Source: Kryptolebias marmoratus (lineage: Eukaryota; Chordata; Actinopteri; Cyprinodontiformes; Rivulidae). Taken from it: a stretch of DNA of 64,000 nt. The stretch spans positions 27,737,605 to 27,801,604 of the forward strand of contig NC_051438.1 in the NCBI RefSeq assembly GCF_001649575.2, in the 5' to 3' direction. Position 1 is the first letter of the stretch, and every line of letters starts with the position of its first letter. The translations under genes were made by a program, and so were the position numbers. This document shows positions 48,849 to 59,361 of the stretch, piece by piece. The notes below the pieces were generated by a model, which saw only the letters and a program-made list of their open reading frames with translations, searched no databases and was not told the DNA's origin.

Positions 48849-49758
48849 GTAGGAGAACTCCCAGAACGCAGAGAACCTTTCTAGGTTGGGTGATATTGTT
48901 GCTGCAGGTTATTACTCCTCTGATGGAGGGCAGAGAGAGCAACCAGGGAGGAAGAGGTCAATAACTCATCGTCTCTCACCCGAAGAGACACTTTCAGACC
49001 AGAACAAATGCGACTTTCTAAAGGAGCCGTTTCATTTTTAAATAGGAGGTTATAAAGTCGAACGATTCCGACTCATAAACTCATATTTTATTCACAACAG
49101 AACATAGTAAACGTATCAAAGGCTGAAACTAAAATGCAGCATTTTTAGGGAAACAAATGAGGTCATCACAGCTGCTCCAGGAGCAACAAAAGGTGGAGGA
49201 ACATTTTTTAATTAATGAGGTTAATTATCAACAGATCAGTGAGAGGAGAGGAGATAAAACGAGGATTTTAGAAGGAAAGACGGGCAGAGGTTCAGCAGGC
49301 TGAGCGTCTAAAAGAGGAGGAACAATTTCAAAATAAAGTTCCTCAACAGAAAGTAGTGAAGACCTTGAATCTCCATCATCTCCAGATCATAANAGGCAGA
49401 GAAGAAGCCAGATGTGAACAGATGTGTCTCCTCTGGACCAAAGAGGAGAACTGTTCTGAGGTCAGCCTGCCTCTCTGATGGTATGGGGGTGCATTAGTCC
49501 AGGTTCCAGGACTGTTGAACAGACAGAATGGGATGACCTCAGGTCCAGATGTTTACAGATGCTGCACAGAGGGAAACATCTGGAACATCTTTAAAAAGAC
49601 GAGTCGCTGACATAAAATTTAAAATTTAAGAACAAATGTTTCAGTTTCTTAGTTTCAACGTCTGTTTACTGGGTTCTGTTGTTAGTAAAATGTGGGATTA
49701 TGAGATTTTCGAGCTGCCTGTTAAAGTCCACGTTGTTGTGAATGTCTCCGTCCCGCAG
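48849..49758 (+). other. intron 12 of fat4
   Basis: 910 bases. 49400-49600 looks like a decayed transposon piece: a plus-strand CTGATGGTATGGGGGTGCAT would read LMVWGCI, as in Tc1-like enzymes. One isolated N at 49393. Confidence 0.6.
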
Positions 49759-49938
49759 GATCCTGGACGTCCAGCCCAACAGGCTCTCAGTCGGCGGCGT
49801 CCGGTCCATCGAACCCGTCCTCCACCGCCGCGGTCAGGTCGTCACCCACGACTTCGTCGGCTGCATCATGGAGCTCGCCGTCAACGGCCGCCCGCTGGAA
49901 CCCAGCCAGGCGCTGGCGTCACGCGGCGTCCTTGACAG
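49759..49938 (+). CDS. fat4: fat4 exon 13: end of laminin G 1
   Basis: Completes Trp (w2375), then w2376-w2434 plus AG of a split Arg; phase 2 in and out. It reads ILDVQPNRLSVGGVRSIEP, then the strand HDFVGCIMELAVNGRPLEPS, the hallmark G-C-I-x-E-x-x-x-N-G closing signature of laminin G domains. Acceptor CCGTCCCGCAG. The donor GTCTGT lacks a purine at +3. The array in the next intron lies 150 bases downstream. Confidence 0.96.
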
Positions 49939-50605
49939 GTCTGTCTCTGTCCTCATCCGTCCGTCTGTCCCCAGCTCCTGCTGTGAGACATCTGCTCACA
50001 CGCTCAGGAGCTCCTGAGTTCTTCCTTCCTGACGGGTCTGAGACGAGTTCTTTAAGATGCTAATTCTCTGCTACTTTACAAGGTTTTGTGTCGGGGCTGG
50101 GAGACAAATCAGAACTCATGTCCCCCCCGTCCAGCTCCCCGTCCAGCCCCCATCCAGCCACAGTCCAGTTCCCATCCAGCTCCCGTCCACCTCCCCTCCA
50201 GCTCCCGTCCAGCTCCCCGTCCAGTTCCTGTCCAGCTCCCCTTCCAGCTCCCGTCCAGCCACAGTCCAACCCCTGTCCAGCTCCCGTCCAGCCACAGTCC
50301 AACCCCTGTCCAGCTCCCGTCCAGCCACAGTCCAACCCCTGTCCAGCTCCCGTCCAGCCACAGTCCAACCCCTGTCCAGCTCCCGTCCAGCCACAGTCCA
50401 ACCCCTGTCCAGCTCCCGTCCAGCCACAGTCCAACCCCTGTCCAGCTCCCGTCCAGCCACAGTCCAACCCCTGTCCAGCTCCCGTCCAGCCACAGTCCAA
50501 CCCCTGTCCAGCTCCCGTCCAGTTATCATCCATCTTTTGTCCATCTCTCCTCCAGTCCCCATCCAGCCCCGGTCCACCTGTCTGATTGTCAGTCTCTGTT
50601 TTCAG
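49939..50605 (+). other. intron 13 of fat4
   Basis: 667 bases, most of it (50130-50525) a pyrimidine-rich 33-bp minisatellite ending about 80 bases before the acceptor. Confidence 0.9.
50130..50525 (+). repeat. 33-bp pyrimidine-rich minisatellite
   Basis: Degenerate CCAGCTCCCGTCC units, then eight nearly identical 33-base units (about 50253-50520), each with CCCGTCCAGCCACAGTCCAA and CCCCTGTCCAG. The unit length keeps several frames open on both strands; these are not genes. Confidence 0.97.
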
Positions 50606-50730
50606 GTGTCCCAGGCTGGAGGGAGCCTGCAGCACCAGCCCCTGCAGACACGGGGGGACGTGTTCGGACCGCTGGTCCTGGCAGCTCTGTCACTGCGTGG
50701 ACGGATTCACCGGCAAATTCTGTGAGAAAT
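50606..50730 (+). CDS. fat4: fat4 exon 14: EGF 5
   Basis: Completes Arg (w2435), then w2436-w2476 and one base; phase 2 in, phase 1 out. It encodes CPRLEGACSTSPCRHGGTC, then SDRWSWQLCHCVDGFTGKFC: the last Cys of laminin G 1 followed by a six-Cys EGF module between the two laminin G domains. Acceptor CTGTTTTCAG, donor GTAAGT (the best donor in the gene). EGF 5 has no D-x-D/N-E start, so it is not of the calcium-binding class. Overlapping long frames from the minisatellite read through it in the wrong phase. Confidence 0.95.
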
Positions 50731-51996
50731 GTAAGTCTGCCGTTTTCTGATGAGGCAGCAAATCTGCTGTTCTGATTATTCCTGATGTGTCCCGCCTGAG
50801 TCATTAAACTGTGACGCCTGAGCCGGGCCTCATCAGAACCTCCTGAGCTGCTGAGCTGCTGAGGTTCTGCAGGAATCTGCCAGGAACTCACAGCTTCAGG
50901 ATTAGAACTTTTACAGGTTTATGTTTTTACTGGAAGAGCTTCCAGGTTCAGCTCTGCGGGAAATCTGCTGCTTCGGTTTGTGGCAGGAAACCGGAGCGGG
51001 TTCTGTCTGGGAATAACCTGCAGATTATTAGCTTGGTTAGCTAAAAGCTTAGCTAAAAGCTAAAAGTATCAAAGTTAGCTTAAAATAGCAAAAAGCTGGC
51101 TAAAAGCTAAAAGTGTCTAATGTAGGCTAAGAGCTAAATTTAGCAAGAAACTGGCTAAATGCTAAAAGTAACAAAAGGCTGGCTAAAAGCTAAAAGTAGC
51201 AGATGGTTAGCTAAAGGCTAATAGTATCTAATGTTAGTCAAGAGCTAAAAGTAGCAAAAAACTGGCTATCAGCTAAAATTAGCAAATGGTTAACTAAAAG
51301 CATCAAATGTTAGTTTAAAATAGCAAAAGGCTGGCTAAAGGCTATAAGTAGCAGATAGTTAGCTAAATGCTAAAATTAGAAAATGGTTAGCTAAAAGTAT
51401 CAAATGTTAGCTAAGAGCTAAAAGTAGCTAAAAACTGGCTACACGCTAAAAGTAACAAAAGGCTGGCTATCAGCTAAAATTAGCAAATGGTTAGCTAAAA
51501 GCTAAAAGTATCAAATGTTAGCTAAATGCTAAAAGAAACAAAAGACTGGCTATCAGCTAAAGTTAGCAAAAAGTTAGCTAAAAGCTAAAAGTAGCAAAAG
51601 AAATCAGAGCAGGTTTACTGCAGCAGATTTTAAAGAAATGTAGAGATCTAAACGTGTTTCTACGGCGGCCATCTTGAATTGGGTCGACTCAGTTTTATCC
51701 AGAGATCCAGTTTTATTTGTGCCGTGGTTCAGGAGATATTTTGCTAACAGGCAGATAGACGCCATGTTTGCCTGCTTGTCCTGGTGGTGGAGGATAATAA
51801 AAACTCGGTGTTAAATCCAGGTGTTTCAAACCTCAGATTTCTGCAGATATTAAACTCCTGCATGTCTGTTAGATGCAGTTCTTCGTCCTCCTCAGGGCGT
51901 CCTGTCTCCTGGACGTCCTGTCTCCTGTCCTAAGCAGGACAAACAGTGAGACAACCTGACGCTGAACCATCTCCGTCTTTCCTCCGCTCCTCGCAG
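50731..51996 (+). other. intron 14 of fat4
   Basis: 1.27 kb. A GCTAAAAGCTAAAAGT degenerate tandem (51030-51600) and a GCCATCTTG repeat (51650-51765). Confidence 0.85.
51030..51600 (+). repeat. GGCTAAAAGCTAAAAGTAGC degenerate tandem
   Basis: About 24-base imperfect units of TTAGCTAAAAGCTAAAAGTA with stops in all frames. Confidence 0.85.
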
Positions 51997-52217
51997 ACAT
52001 GACGGCGGACACGGCCCTGTCTCTGGACGGCACCGGCCGCCTCGACTACGCCCTGAAGGAGGGTCCCAAACGAGATGTCCTGCTGAGGCGAGCGCTGCAG
52101 GGCGCGTCGCCCGCCGCCGCTGCACCACCAAGCAGCCTGGAGGTCCGGTTCAGGACGCGCAGCAAGAGCGGCACGCTGCTGCACGTCCAGGAGAGCAGCA
52201 ACTACACCACCGTGAAG
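51997..52217 (+). CDS. fat4: fat4 exon 15: first part of laminin G 2
   Basis: Completes Tyr (w2477), then w2478-w2550; phase 1 in, phase 0 out. It reads TADTALSLDGTGRLDYAL, a variable loop with an Ala/Pro-rich insert (ASPAAAAPPS), then SLEVRFRTRSKSGTLLHVQE and SSNYTTVK. The strand S-x-E-V-x-F-R-T-R-S-x-x-G-x-L is typical of laminin G. Acceptor CTCCTCGCAG, donor GTGAGG. The residues before and after the insert agree closely with vertebrate FAT4. Confidence 0.95.
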
Positions 52218-52722
52218 GTGAGGCCGTCCCTAACAGGATCATTTCCTTTGATGCATTTAACCTTAAAACATTTACAAACAGCACCGTAACTTCCTGTCGA
52301 CCCGCCGGCGAGCTGCCCGAGCGCCTGCCTGAACCCAGGAGCAGTGAGATCACACGGCGAGCGGCAAGAGCTCGGCTGCCTCGTCGTTAAGATTCGAGCT
52401 TCAATCAAAGAGACGCAAACACAGGAAGTGGGTCAAACGCAGAACCTCAAAGCGCTTCCAACAAACAAACAAAAGATGAAAACCTTCACGGCTCAGATCT
52501 GAAACTCTGAGAGCGGATGAGCTGATGGGCGTCGAAGCGAGCGGCGTTCTTCCAGACAGGAGCGTTCTGTCCCAGATTCCGGACGGACTGGAACGAGACG
52601 CCGTCACGACGACCGGCCCCTGCAGGTGGAAGCTGGCGGACTGAGAGCTTCTAACGCTCGATACCCAGAACCGCCACCTCAAGGAGGGATTTCTGTAAGG
52701 TTTAAAGTCCTGGACTCTGGAG

Positions 52723-53208
52723 CAGGGGTGTCAAACCCAGTGATGCAAGGGGGCCAAAATTAAAGATTTGGTCCTGGCCAAGGGCCAATCACGATCAATA
52801 TTTATTAAAAATTACATAAATTAATTGGTTTTAGATGTATTATGTCAAATCATTCATATAGAAATATCAATGACCTTTTCCCAGTTACAGATTATACAGA
52901 ATTTAGAGCAAACAGACTTTAATGAACACAGACAAATAGATCAAACTTCAAAAAGCTCATCATTAGCTGTCATTTCTTACGCCTCACTCAGCTTTTAAAT
53001 GAAGTTTTTAACATTAAAACAGACAAAAACCTGATCATACAGAAATTAAAACTATATATTGTTGGCTTCAAGAGAAAACTTCACTAATTAGGCTCAGTTT
53101 TTTAAGCAAAATAAGAATCAGAGACTCGATCTGAACCAGACTAGAGGGCCGGATGAAATGTTACAGAGGGCTGAATCTGGCCCGCTGGCCTTTAGTTTGA
53201 CACCTATG
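52723..53208 (+). mobile_element. hAT non-autonomous element, family B copy 2, with perfect 8-bp target duplication
   Basis: Ends CAGGGGTGTCAAAC and GTTTGACACCTATG form terminal inverted repeats. CTCTGGAG stands immediately outside on both sides (52715-52722 and 53209-53216). CAG ends plus 8-bp duplications are diagnostic of the hAT superfamily. At 486 bases with no long frame it cannot encode a transposase. Confidence 0.9.
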
Positions 53209-54024
53209 CTCTGGAGGAACTCAGCTCTCCACCATCTTTGGGTCCTAAACGTGTCAGCCTGCAGACCGGCAGCCATCGCCGCCTCCCGGCCCCGTCCCGC
53301 TCCTTCCTGCCTCCGTTCGTCGTCTTTTCGCGCCTCCCCCGGCAGAAGCCATCTTCCTCTCCTCTGATTTGTTTTTCCGGAGCTCATCAAATCAGCGCCT
53401 CAGCTTCCTTAGCGGTTCGGAGACGCAGCGCGGGGATTCCTGCAGAGCGTGGCTTTATGTTAGGAGAACTATATTAAAAAAAACAAGATGTTTTACAGAT
53501 AAACTCCGTGATCGATTCTCCAGCTCCACAGGGTTTTTTGGCTCCAGGAACTTTCCCATTTAAATCAATTCTCCCGGAAGCTACTTTTCATTTCTGACTC
53601 TTTGTGAAGGGAGGAGAACAAGATGACTTTTCCATCGAAGTGGGGAGAACACGAGATTACCATACACTGTAAAAAACCACAGAGCCGAGGCCCGGGCCAG
53701 GGTCCGACTCCTGCGGCGGGGGAGGGGACACGTTTCGCCTTTTTTTGTTTTTTTCTGGTCCAAATCGGTTGTTTGCAGCCTGTAAGCAGCTGATTTCGAC
53801 GCCGGCAAGGTCCGGGGTGTCGCGGTGGAAGATTTACGAGCTGCATTTTTGTTTTCGACCTTTGACCCCTGGAAGCGGCGCGGCGGTAGTTTGGTGGAGA
53901 GTCTGAGAGCGTCGGCCATGATTGATGCTGGCGGGATAATTTATTGTTTTAATCTGAAAGGCTGGTGTTTACGGAGAGCTTTTACTGATCTGAGGCCTGA
54001 AATGATGAAACAAACCAGCGCCTA

Positions 54025-54090
54025 ACGCTGCCGTGCACGCTGCCGTGCACGCTGCCGTGCACGCTGCCGTGCACGCTGCCGTGCACGCTG
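54025..54090 (+). repeat. 12-bp tandem ACGCTGCCGTGC
   Basis: Five near-perfect units. Confidence 0.97.
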
Positions 54091-54659
54091 TGTGTGGTTT
54101 CCAGCTCATCTTCCTCCAAAGCTGAGGCTTCGTTTTGTTATTTTAACTAAAATCCTTTTTTTTTCTGCAGCTTTTGTCGTTCTTCCTGCTGACAAACAGA
54201 TTTTACCAATTACACAACCTCCTGGGCAAAAAGGTGAAAAACATTATTTCAAGAAGCAGTTTGAGACTTTCTGTCCTCTGCCGGAGACCCGGGACAGAAA
54301 GTCCTGGTTCTGGTTTGACGTCAGCTGGTTTCTGCTTGCAGGTTGGCTCATCTGTAGTAAGCAAACAAATTGGACCAATTACAGAAAGGCTTTCGGCAGA
54401 AGGGTTTGAAACGATCCAAGTTTAACTCGGATCTTTACTCCGTGCTGCAGGAAGACAGCTGACCGAAGCAGCTAAAACCTCGGCTTCTTTTAGCACCAAC
54501 AACAAAACCGTGACGCCCGTGTTTCTCTTTGTTTTAGACAACAATGAGGCTTCAGCTCCGTTAACTCAGCTGTGGAAACTAAAACAGGAGCGCTCAGACG
54601 GCGCGGCTCCACGTAAACCAACAAGTTTTTGGCAAAATCAAGCAAACGGTTCCAATTTA

Positions 54660-55326
54660 CAAACCCTACAGGATTTTGCGATGTTGCGATCGCAACTATT
54701 AACGCAAAATCAAATCGCAACTTTGCCCAAAACACCGCTACTTTCCAGCAACTTTAACCTAATATTTATTGTTTCTAAAGTGATTCGCCACCGTTTCTGC
54801 GGTCTAGTCTCTTCTTTGTGGGTTTGTGTAGCGTGGAATACAAAATAACTCCANNNNNNNNNNNNNNNNNNNNNNNNNNNNNNNNNNNNNNNNNNNNNNN
54901 NNNNNNNNNNNNNNNNNNNNNNNNNNNNNNNNNNNNNNNNNNNNNNNNNNNNNNNNNNNNNNNNNNNNNNNNNNNNNNNNNNNNNNNNNNNNNNNNNNNN
55001 NNNNNNNNNNNNNNNNNNNNNNNNNNNNNNNNNNNNNNNNNNNNNNNNNNNNNNNNNNNNNNNNNNNNNNNNNNNNNNNNNNNNNNNNNNNNNNNNNNNN
55101 NNNNNNNNNNNNNNNAAACACTTTGTGTCTGCAAAACATGTGAGGAGAGCTGCAGACCAGGGACAATCCAGAAATGCTCATGAATGTCAGTTTAGAAGCT
55201 CTCAAAGTTCTCAAATAAAGCACCTTTTGAGAATGTCAATGTTTGTTGGGAATTATCTTACAAAACTTGGAAGTATTTTTGGTTTATATATTAAAAGTTA
55301 TGGTTGTTTATTGATTTTAGTAAAAA
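54660..55326 (-). mobile_element. hAT-like element, family A copy 4, inverted and truncated
   Basis: Reverse orientation to the other copies: it begins CAAACCCTACAGGATTTTGC (altered terminal repeat) and ends within TTGATTTTAGTAAAAA, so the last ~45 bases with the other terminus are lost. 262 N at 54854-55115. Confidence 0.8.
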
Positions 55327-55354
55327 GAAATCGGTCTGTCGGCCCTCAGAGGGG

Positions 55355-55560
55355 TGTCGAGGATGACTCTCAGCTACCATCTCACCAAATTAGAGCCCAA
55401 CAGCCACAAAACTGACAAAATTAAAGCTGTTTTTGTTTCGTAATGATCCTCCTGCATCGGGTTGACTCTGAAAGTCAATCTAAACTGAATCTTAACTTTC
55501 AGACAGTTTTATTTAAGTGCGTTCGCTGGTTTATGGGATATTTTACTAACAGGCGCTCAC
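55355..55560 (+). repeat. dispersed CTCTCAGCTAC ... TTTACTAACAG repeat
   Basis: GGATGACTCTCAGCTACCA, then CAAATTAGAGCCCAACAG, then TTTATGGGATATTTTACTAAC. Confidence 0.65.
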
Positions 55561-55781
55561 AGGGTTGTACGTCTTTCTTTACGGCGGCGATAACGAGCGA
55601 GACATCCTGCATCTGCATCGGCGTTTAAATATCATCCAGTCGTTCCAAAACACGACATCTGCAGAAGAAATACGATTCGATGATTCCTGTTTGTGTTTTA
55701 TTTTTATTAAACCGTTTTTATTTACATTTGGACACCAGTTGGAGGTTTTAACCAATCGCCTGCCTCCGTTTTCTCTCCCAG

Positions 55782-56043
55782 CTGAGGAACGGAAACGTCC
55801 ACTACGTCTCGGACGCCGGCGTCGGGGGGAAGGTGGAGAGGACCCTGGGGGACGCCGTGCTGTCCGACGGCCAGTGGCACACGCTCCAGCTGCTGAAGAA
55901 CGGCTCGTCCACTTTGCTCCAGGTGGACGGTGGACAGTCCAGGCTGGTCCAGCACGCCACGCAGGACTTCGGCGGTCTGGGCGTCCTGACCTTATCGCTG
56001 GGAGGGATCCCCCCCGGAGCCGCCGCGCAGAAACCTGGAGCCG
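55782..56043 (+). CDS. fat4: fat4 exon 16: middle of laminin G 2
   Basis: w2551-w2637 plus one base; phase 0 in, phase 1 out. It continues TTVK|LRNGNVHYVSDAG, then VLSDGQWHTLQLLKNGSSTL and QDFGGLGVLTLSLGGIPPG, the D-G-x-W-H and L-x-L-G-G-I-P signatures of laminin G. Acceptor TTTCTCTCCCAG, donor GTGAGT. The exon is GC-rich and diverged in its outer loops (GGQSRLVQHA), while the strand cores match FAT4. Confidence 0.95.
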
Positions 56044-57445
56044 GTGAGTTTTCAACCGGAGATCATGTGGCTGTCCTGTTTGCTCCGATTGTCCCCGAGG
56101 AAAACCGTCCAGTTGAGAGGACTCACGAGGAGAAATCAAAGACATGATTGCCCGCCTCAGACGCTTTTATTCACACGTGTCTCCAACGTTTAAACGTTTT
56201 TCTCCCAGTCTGAGACGTTCCTGTTAAAGTGGAACTTACAGATAATAAAGGTCTGACGGTCCTTTAAGGAATGCCTATCACCCGCCGCCTGTAACGCCGG
56301 GGCTTGAGGTCGACTCTCAGCTACTACCACACCCAGTTACAGCTCAACACTGAGCTGGCTGTGGCGGCCATCTTGAATTGGGTTGAGTCCCAGAGTGAAT
56401 CAGATGTAGACGAGCATCAGATGAGTTTCATTAAGATCCATCTAGTGGTTTATAAGATATTTTGCTAACATTCTCACCCTTCACCTTCGTTGGTGGGCGA
56501 TAACTTTAGATTTCATCTCAAAAAGGCAAAAAAAAACAATTAATGTCTGAGTTGCATAAAGAATCATGTCTGCAGGTCTTTATGTAGAAATCTGTGAAGT
56601 TTATTGTAGAAATAAAACCAGATTTTCGACGCCGCCCTCCTCCAGACATCAGCTCGATGCGGAAAATGCAATAAAATCTGTTCATGCATTTTTAAAAATG
56701 CATAATTATGTTTCTAAAATATGGTGTAAAACCTGCAGCCAAGACCCTCCTGCTGCATTCGGATGTAACGTCTGCTTGTTTGACGCGTTCACGAGTCGAT
56801 TAAATCCTCGAATAAATGAATTCTCTGCTGCAAACATTCGGTGCAAGAAGACACGCGTCCAACGCGTCTTCAGCTGTGGTGTTTTTATCTCAAACTGCAG
56901 CTCAGACGTTCCTGAGTGAAAGTTTGGAAAAGGTGAACGAGAGGTTTTCCAGGAGGAGGGGGGGAAACAAAGCTTTATGCTGTGGACTAATATGGTAAAA
57001 ATGAGCCATATGAATGATTTGTTGAGGTCTTTAGCAAAGGGACCATTTCAAAACAAACATATTCTCAGCACGCAGAGCCGTGGCAGGCTGCCGTCTCTGC
57101 CGGGCGCTCGCTGCTCCGGAGCTGACGGAGAGACGCGAATGGATTCAATCTGCGCCGGGATAAATTCAATAAAATCCTGTTTACATCAGTGAGGCAGCGC
57201 TGTTAGGCAACGCTCAGAATTAGACACAGAGACGTTCATCCAACCCAGATGGATGTCTCCGAGCTACGAGAACTCTGACGAAGGGTCAGAAAATGCTTCA
57301 AAATGTCTTCCCTTAACGCAGCCACTAAAGGGCGGAGCCTGTTTTACCCTTTACCTCTGATCTGCTGGAGGACATTCTGACAGCCAATCGGAAGCCCTCG
57401 TCCTCCCTGTCAGCTGAACTGCTTCTGTCTCCTGTTCTCCCGCAG
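56044..57445 (+). other. intron 16 of fat4
   Basis: 1.4 kb, phase 1. Contains a GGCGGCCATCTTGAATTGGG repeat (56303-56475). No exon. Confidence 0.85.
56303..56475 (+). repeat. dispersed GCCATCTTG / TTTTGCTAAC repeat
   Basis: CTCTCAGCTACTACCACACC, GCTGTGGCGGCCATCTTGAA, ATCCATCTAGTGGTT and ATATTTTGCTAAC in order. It is the best-preserved copy. Confidence 0.8.
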
Positions 57446-59361
57446 GTTTCGATGGCTGCTTGGCGTACGTGAAGTACAACGGGGAGAACCTGCCGTTCAC
57501 CGGAGAGCACAGCCACGTCACCATAACCAAGACCGGCTCCTCTGTGAAGATCGGCTGCAGGGGTCCGAACCTGTGCGAGAGCGGCCCGTGTCGGAGCGGC
57601 CTGATGTGCGTCAACCAGTGGTACACGTATCAGTGCGTCCCGCCGGGCGACTGCGCCTCCAACCCCTGCCAGAACCACGGCAGCTGCGTGCCGGATCCGC
57701 GCACCGGCTTCACCTGTGTCTGCTCCGAGTTCCACACCGGCAAGACCTGCGAGGCGCTGGTGGCCTGTCTGGGGGTGCAGTGTCCTCCGGGGACGGTTTG
57801 CAACACAGCAAACGATGGTGGGTTCGTCTGTAGCCCCAGCCCCACGGCCGAGACCATGGTCCTCCCCATATGGGCCGTGCCGGCCATTGTCGGCAGCTGC
57901 GCCACCGTCCTCGCCCTGGTGGTGCTCAGCCTGATCCTGTGCAACCACTGCAAGGACCGCAACAAGACCAAAGTGCCAAAGGAGCCCAAGGAGAAGAAGC
58001 CCAAGGAGAAGAAGAAGAAGAAGAAGAAGAAGAAGAAGAAGAAGGGCAGCGAGAACGTAGCCTTCGATGATCCGGACAACATCCCGCCTTACGGAGACGA
58101 CATGACGGTACGCAAACAACCGGAGGGGAACCCGAAGCCGGACATTATCGAGCGGGAAAACCCGTATCTGATCTACGATGAAACAGACATTCCCCACAGC
58201 AACGAGACGGTCCCCAGCGCCCCCTGCGCCCCCTGCAGCGGGCCCGAGGCCGACATCGAACATTACGACATAGACAACGCCAGCAGCATCGCCCCGTCGG
58301 ACGCCGACATCATCCAGCACTACAAGCAGTTCCGCAGCCACACGCCCAAGTTCTCCATCCAGAGACACAGCCCGCTGGGCTTTGCCCGACAGTCTCCTCT
58401 TCCTCTGGGAGCCACCAGCTACACCTACCAGCCTCAGTACACCCAGGCCCTGAGGTCCACGCCGCTCAGCCACTCCCACTCCGCCTGTCCCACCCCCAAC
58501 CCGCTCTCCAGACATTCTCCCGCCCCGTTTACCAAACCCTCGTCTTTCTACCGCAACACCCCCACCAGGGAGCTCAATCTGGCGCGCCGGGAGGGCAGCC
58601 CGCTGGACATGCACAACGAAATGTGCCAACCGCCGCCCATGTTCAACTACGCCACCCGGCTGGGGCGGCGCAGCAAGAGCCCCCAGACGATGGCCGGCCA
58701 CGGCCACGCGTCCCGGCCAGGCAGCCGGCTGAAGCAGCCGATCGAGCAGATCCCCCTGGAGACGGGGCCGCCCGTGGGGCTGTCCATCGAGGAGGTGGAG
58801 CGGCTCAACACGCCGCGGCCACGCAACCCCAGCATCTGTAGCGCCGACCACGGTCGGTCCAGCTCGGAGGAGGACTGCCACAGGCCGCTGTCGAGGGTCC
58901 GCAACCCGGCCGATGGCATCCCCGCCCCGGAGTCGTCCTCGGAAAGTGACTCGCACGACTCCTTCACCTGCTCGGAGATGGAGTACGACCGGGACAAGCC
59001 GGTCTCCTACAGCTCCCGGGTCCCCAAGCTCTCACAGGTCAACGAGTCCGACGCCGACGACGAGGACTACGGCGGGAGGCTGAAGCAGAGGCGGTACTCG
59101 AGTCGGCGGGCCGAAGGAGGTCCCGGCCCGACGCCGCCGACCGAGCAGCACTACACCCTGCCCCACAAACTGGGCCCACAGGCCGGGGGCTTCAACTGGG
59201 ACAATCTGTTGAACTGGGGCCCCGGCTTCGGACAGTACGTGGACGTGTTCAAGGACTTAGCCTCGCTTCCCGAGAACTCTGCGGCGAAGGACATAGAAAT
59301 GAACAGCGGGGACGGCTCGGTGACCATCCTGACCGAAGGAGAAGCCGAGCAATACGTATGA
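57446..59361 (+). CDS. fat4: fat4 exon 17: end of laminin G 2, EGF modules, transmembrane segment, cytoplasmic tail, stop
   Basis: Completes Gly (w2638), then w2639-w3275 and TGA at 59359-59361. It opens FDGCLAYVKYNGENLPF (end of laminin G 2). Cys-rich modules follow (CESGPCRSGLMC; the EGF starting CASNPCQNHGSC; CLGVQCPPGTVC). One hydrophobic helix comes next (LPIWAVPAIVGSCATVLALV through LILC, about 57862-57942). The tail of about 472 residues has a run of 12 Lys codons (58009-58044), then GSENVAFDDPDNIPPYGDDM, a Ser/His/Pro-rich middle, acidic-serine blocks (SSSESDSHDSFTC; NESDADDEDY), NLLNWGPGF...VFKDLASLP, and the C-terminus EQYV, which could engage PDZ proteins (inference). FAT4 tails are known to link to apical polarity and Hippo-related partners. 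Acceptor TCTCCCGCAG. The 543-codon antisense frame here is a GC shadow. Confidence 0.98.
58009..58044 (+). repeat. fat4: (AAG)12 coding microsatellite
   Basis: Twelve uninterrupted AAG codons just inside the membrane, following KEPKEKKPKE. Confidence 0.97.

Larger units (their letters stand above)
52218..55781 (+). other. intron 15 of fat4
   Basis: 3.56 kb. Carries a complete family B hAT element with target duplications (52723-53208), a 12-bp tandem (54025-54090), hAT family A copy 4 (54660-55326) and a GCCATCTTG-family repeat lacking that core (55355-55560). 53220-54020 shows nothing I can name. Confidence 0.85.

Noticed and set aside
50057..50775. Overlapping frames of 150-230 codons on both strands
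   Set aside because: Products of a 33-bp minisatellite, whose length is a multiple of three; no start context or domain.
57325..58956. 543-codon open frame on the minus strand
   Set aside because: Antisense to exon 17, with Arg/Gly/Leu-rich low-complexity content and a Leu run that is only the AAG repeat read backwards. It is a shadow of GC-rich coding sequence.
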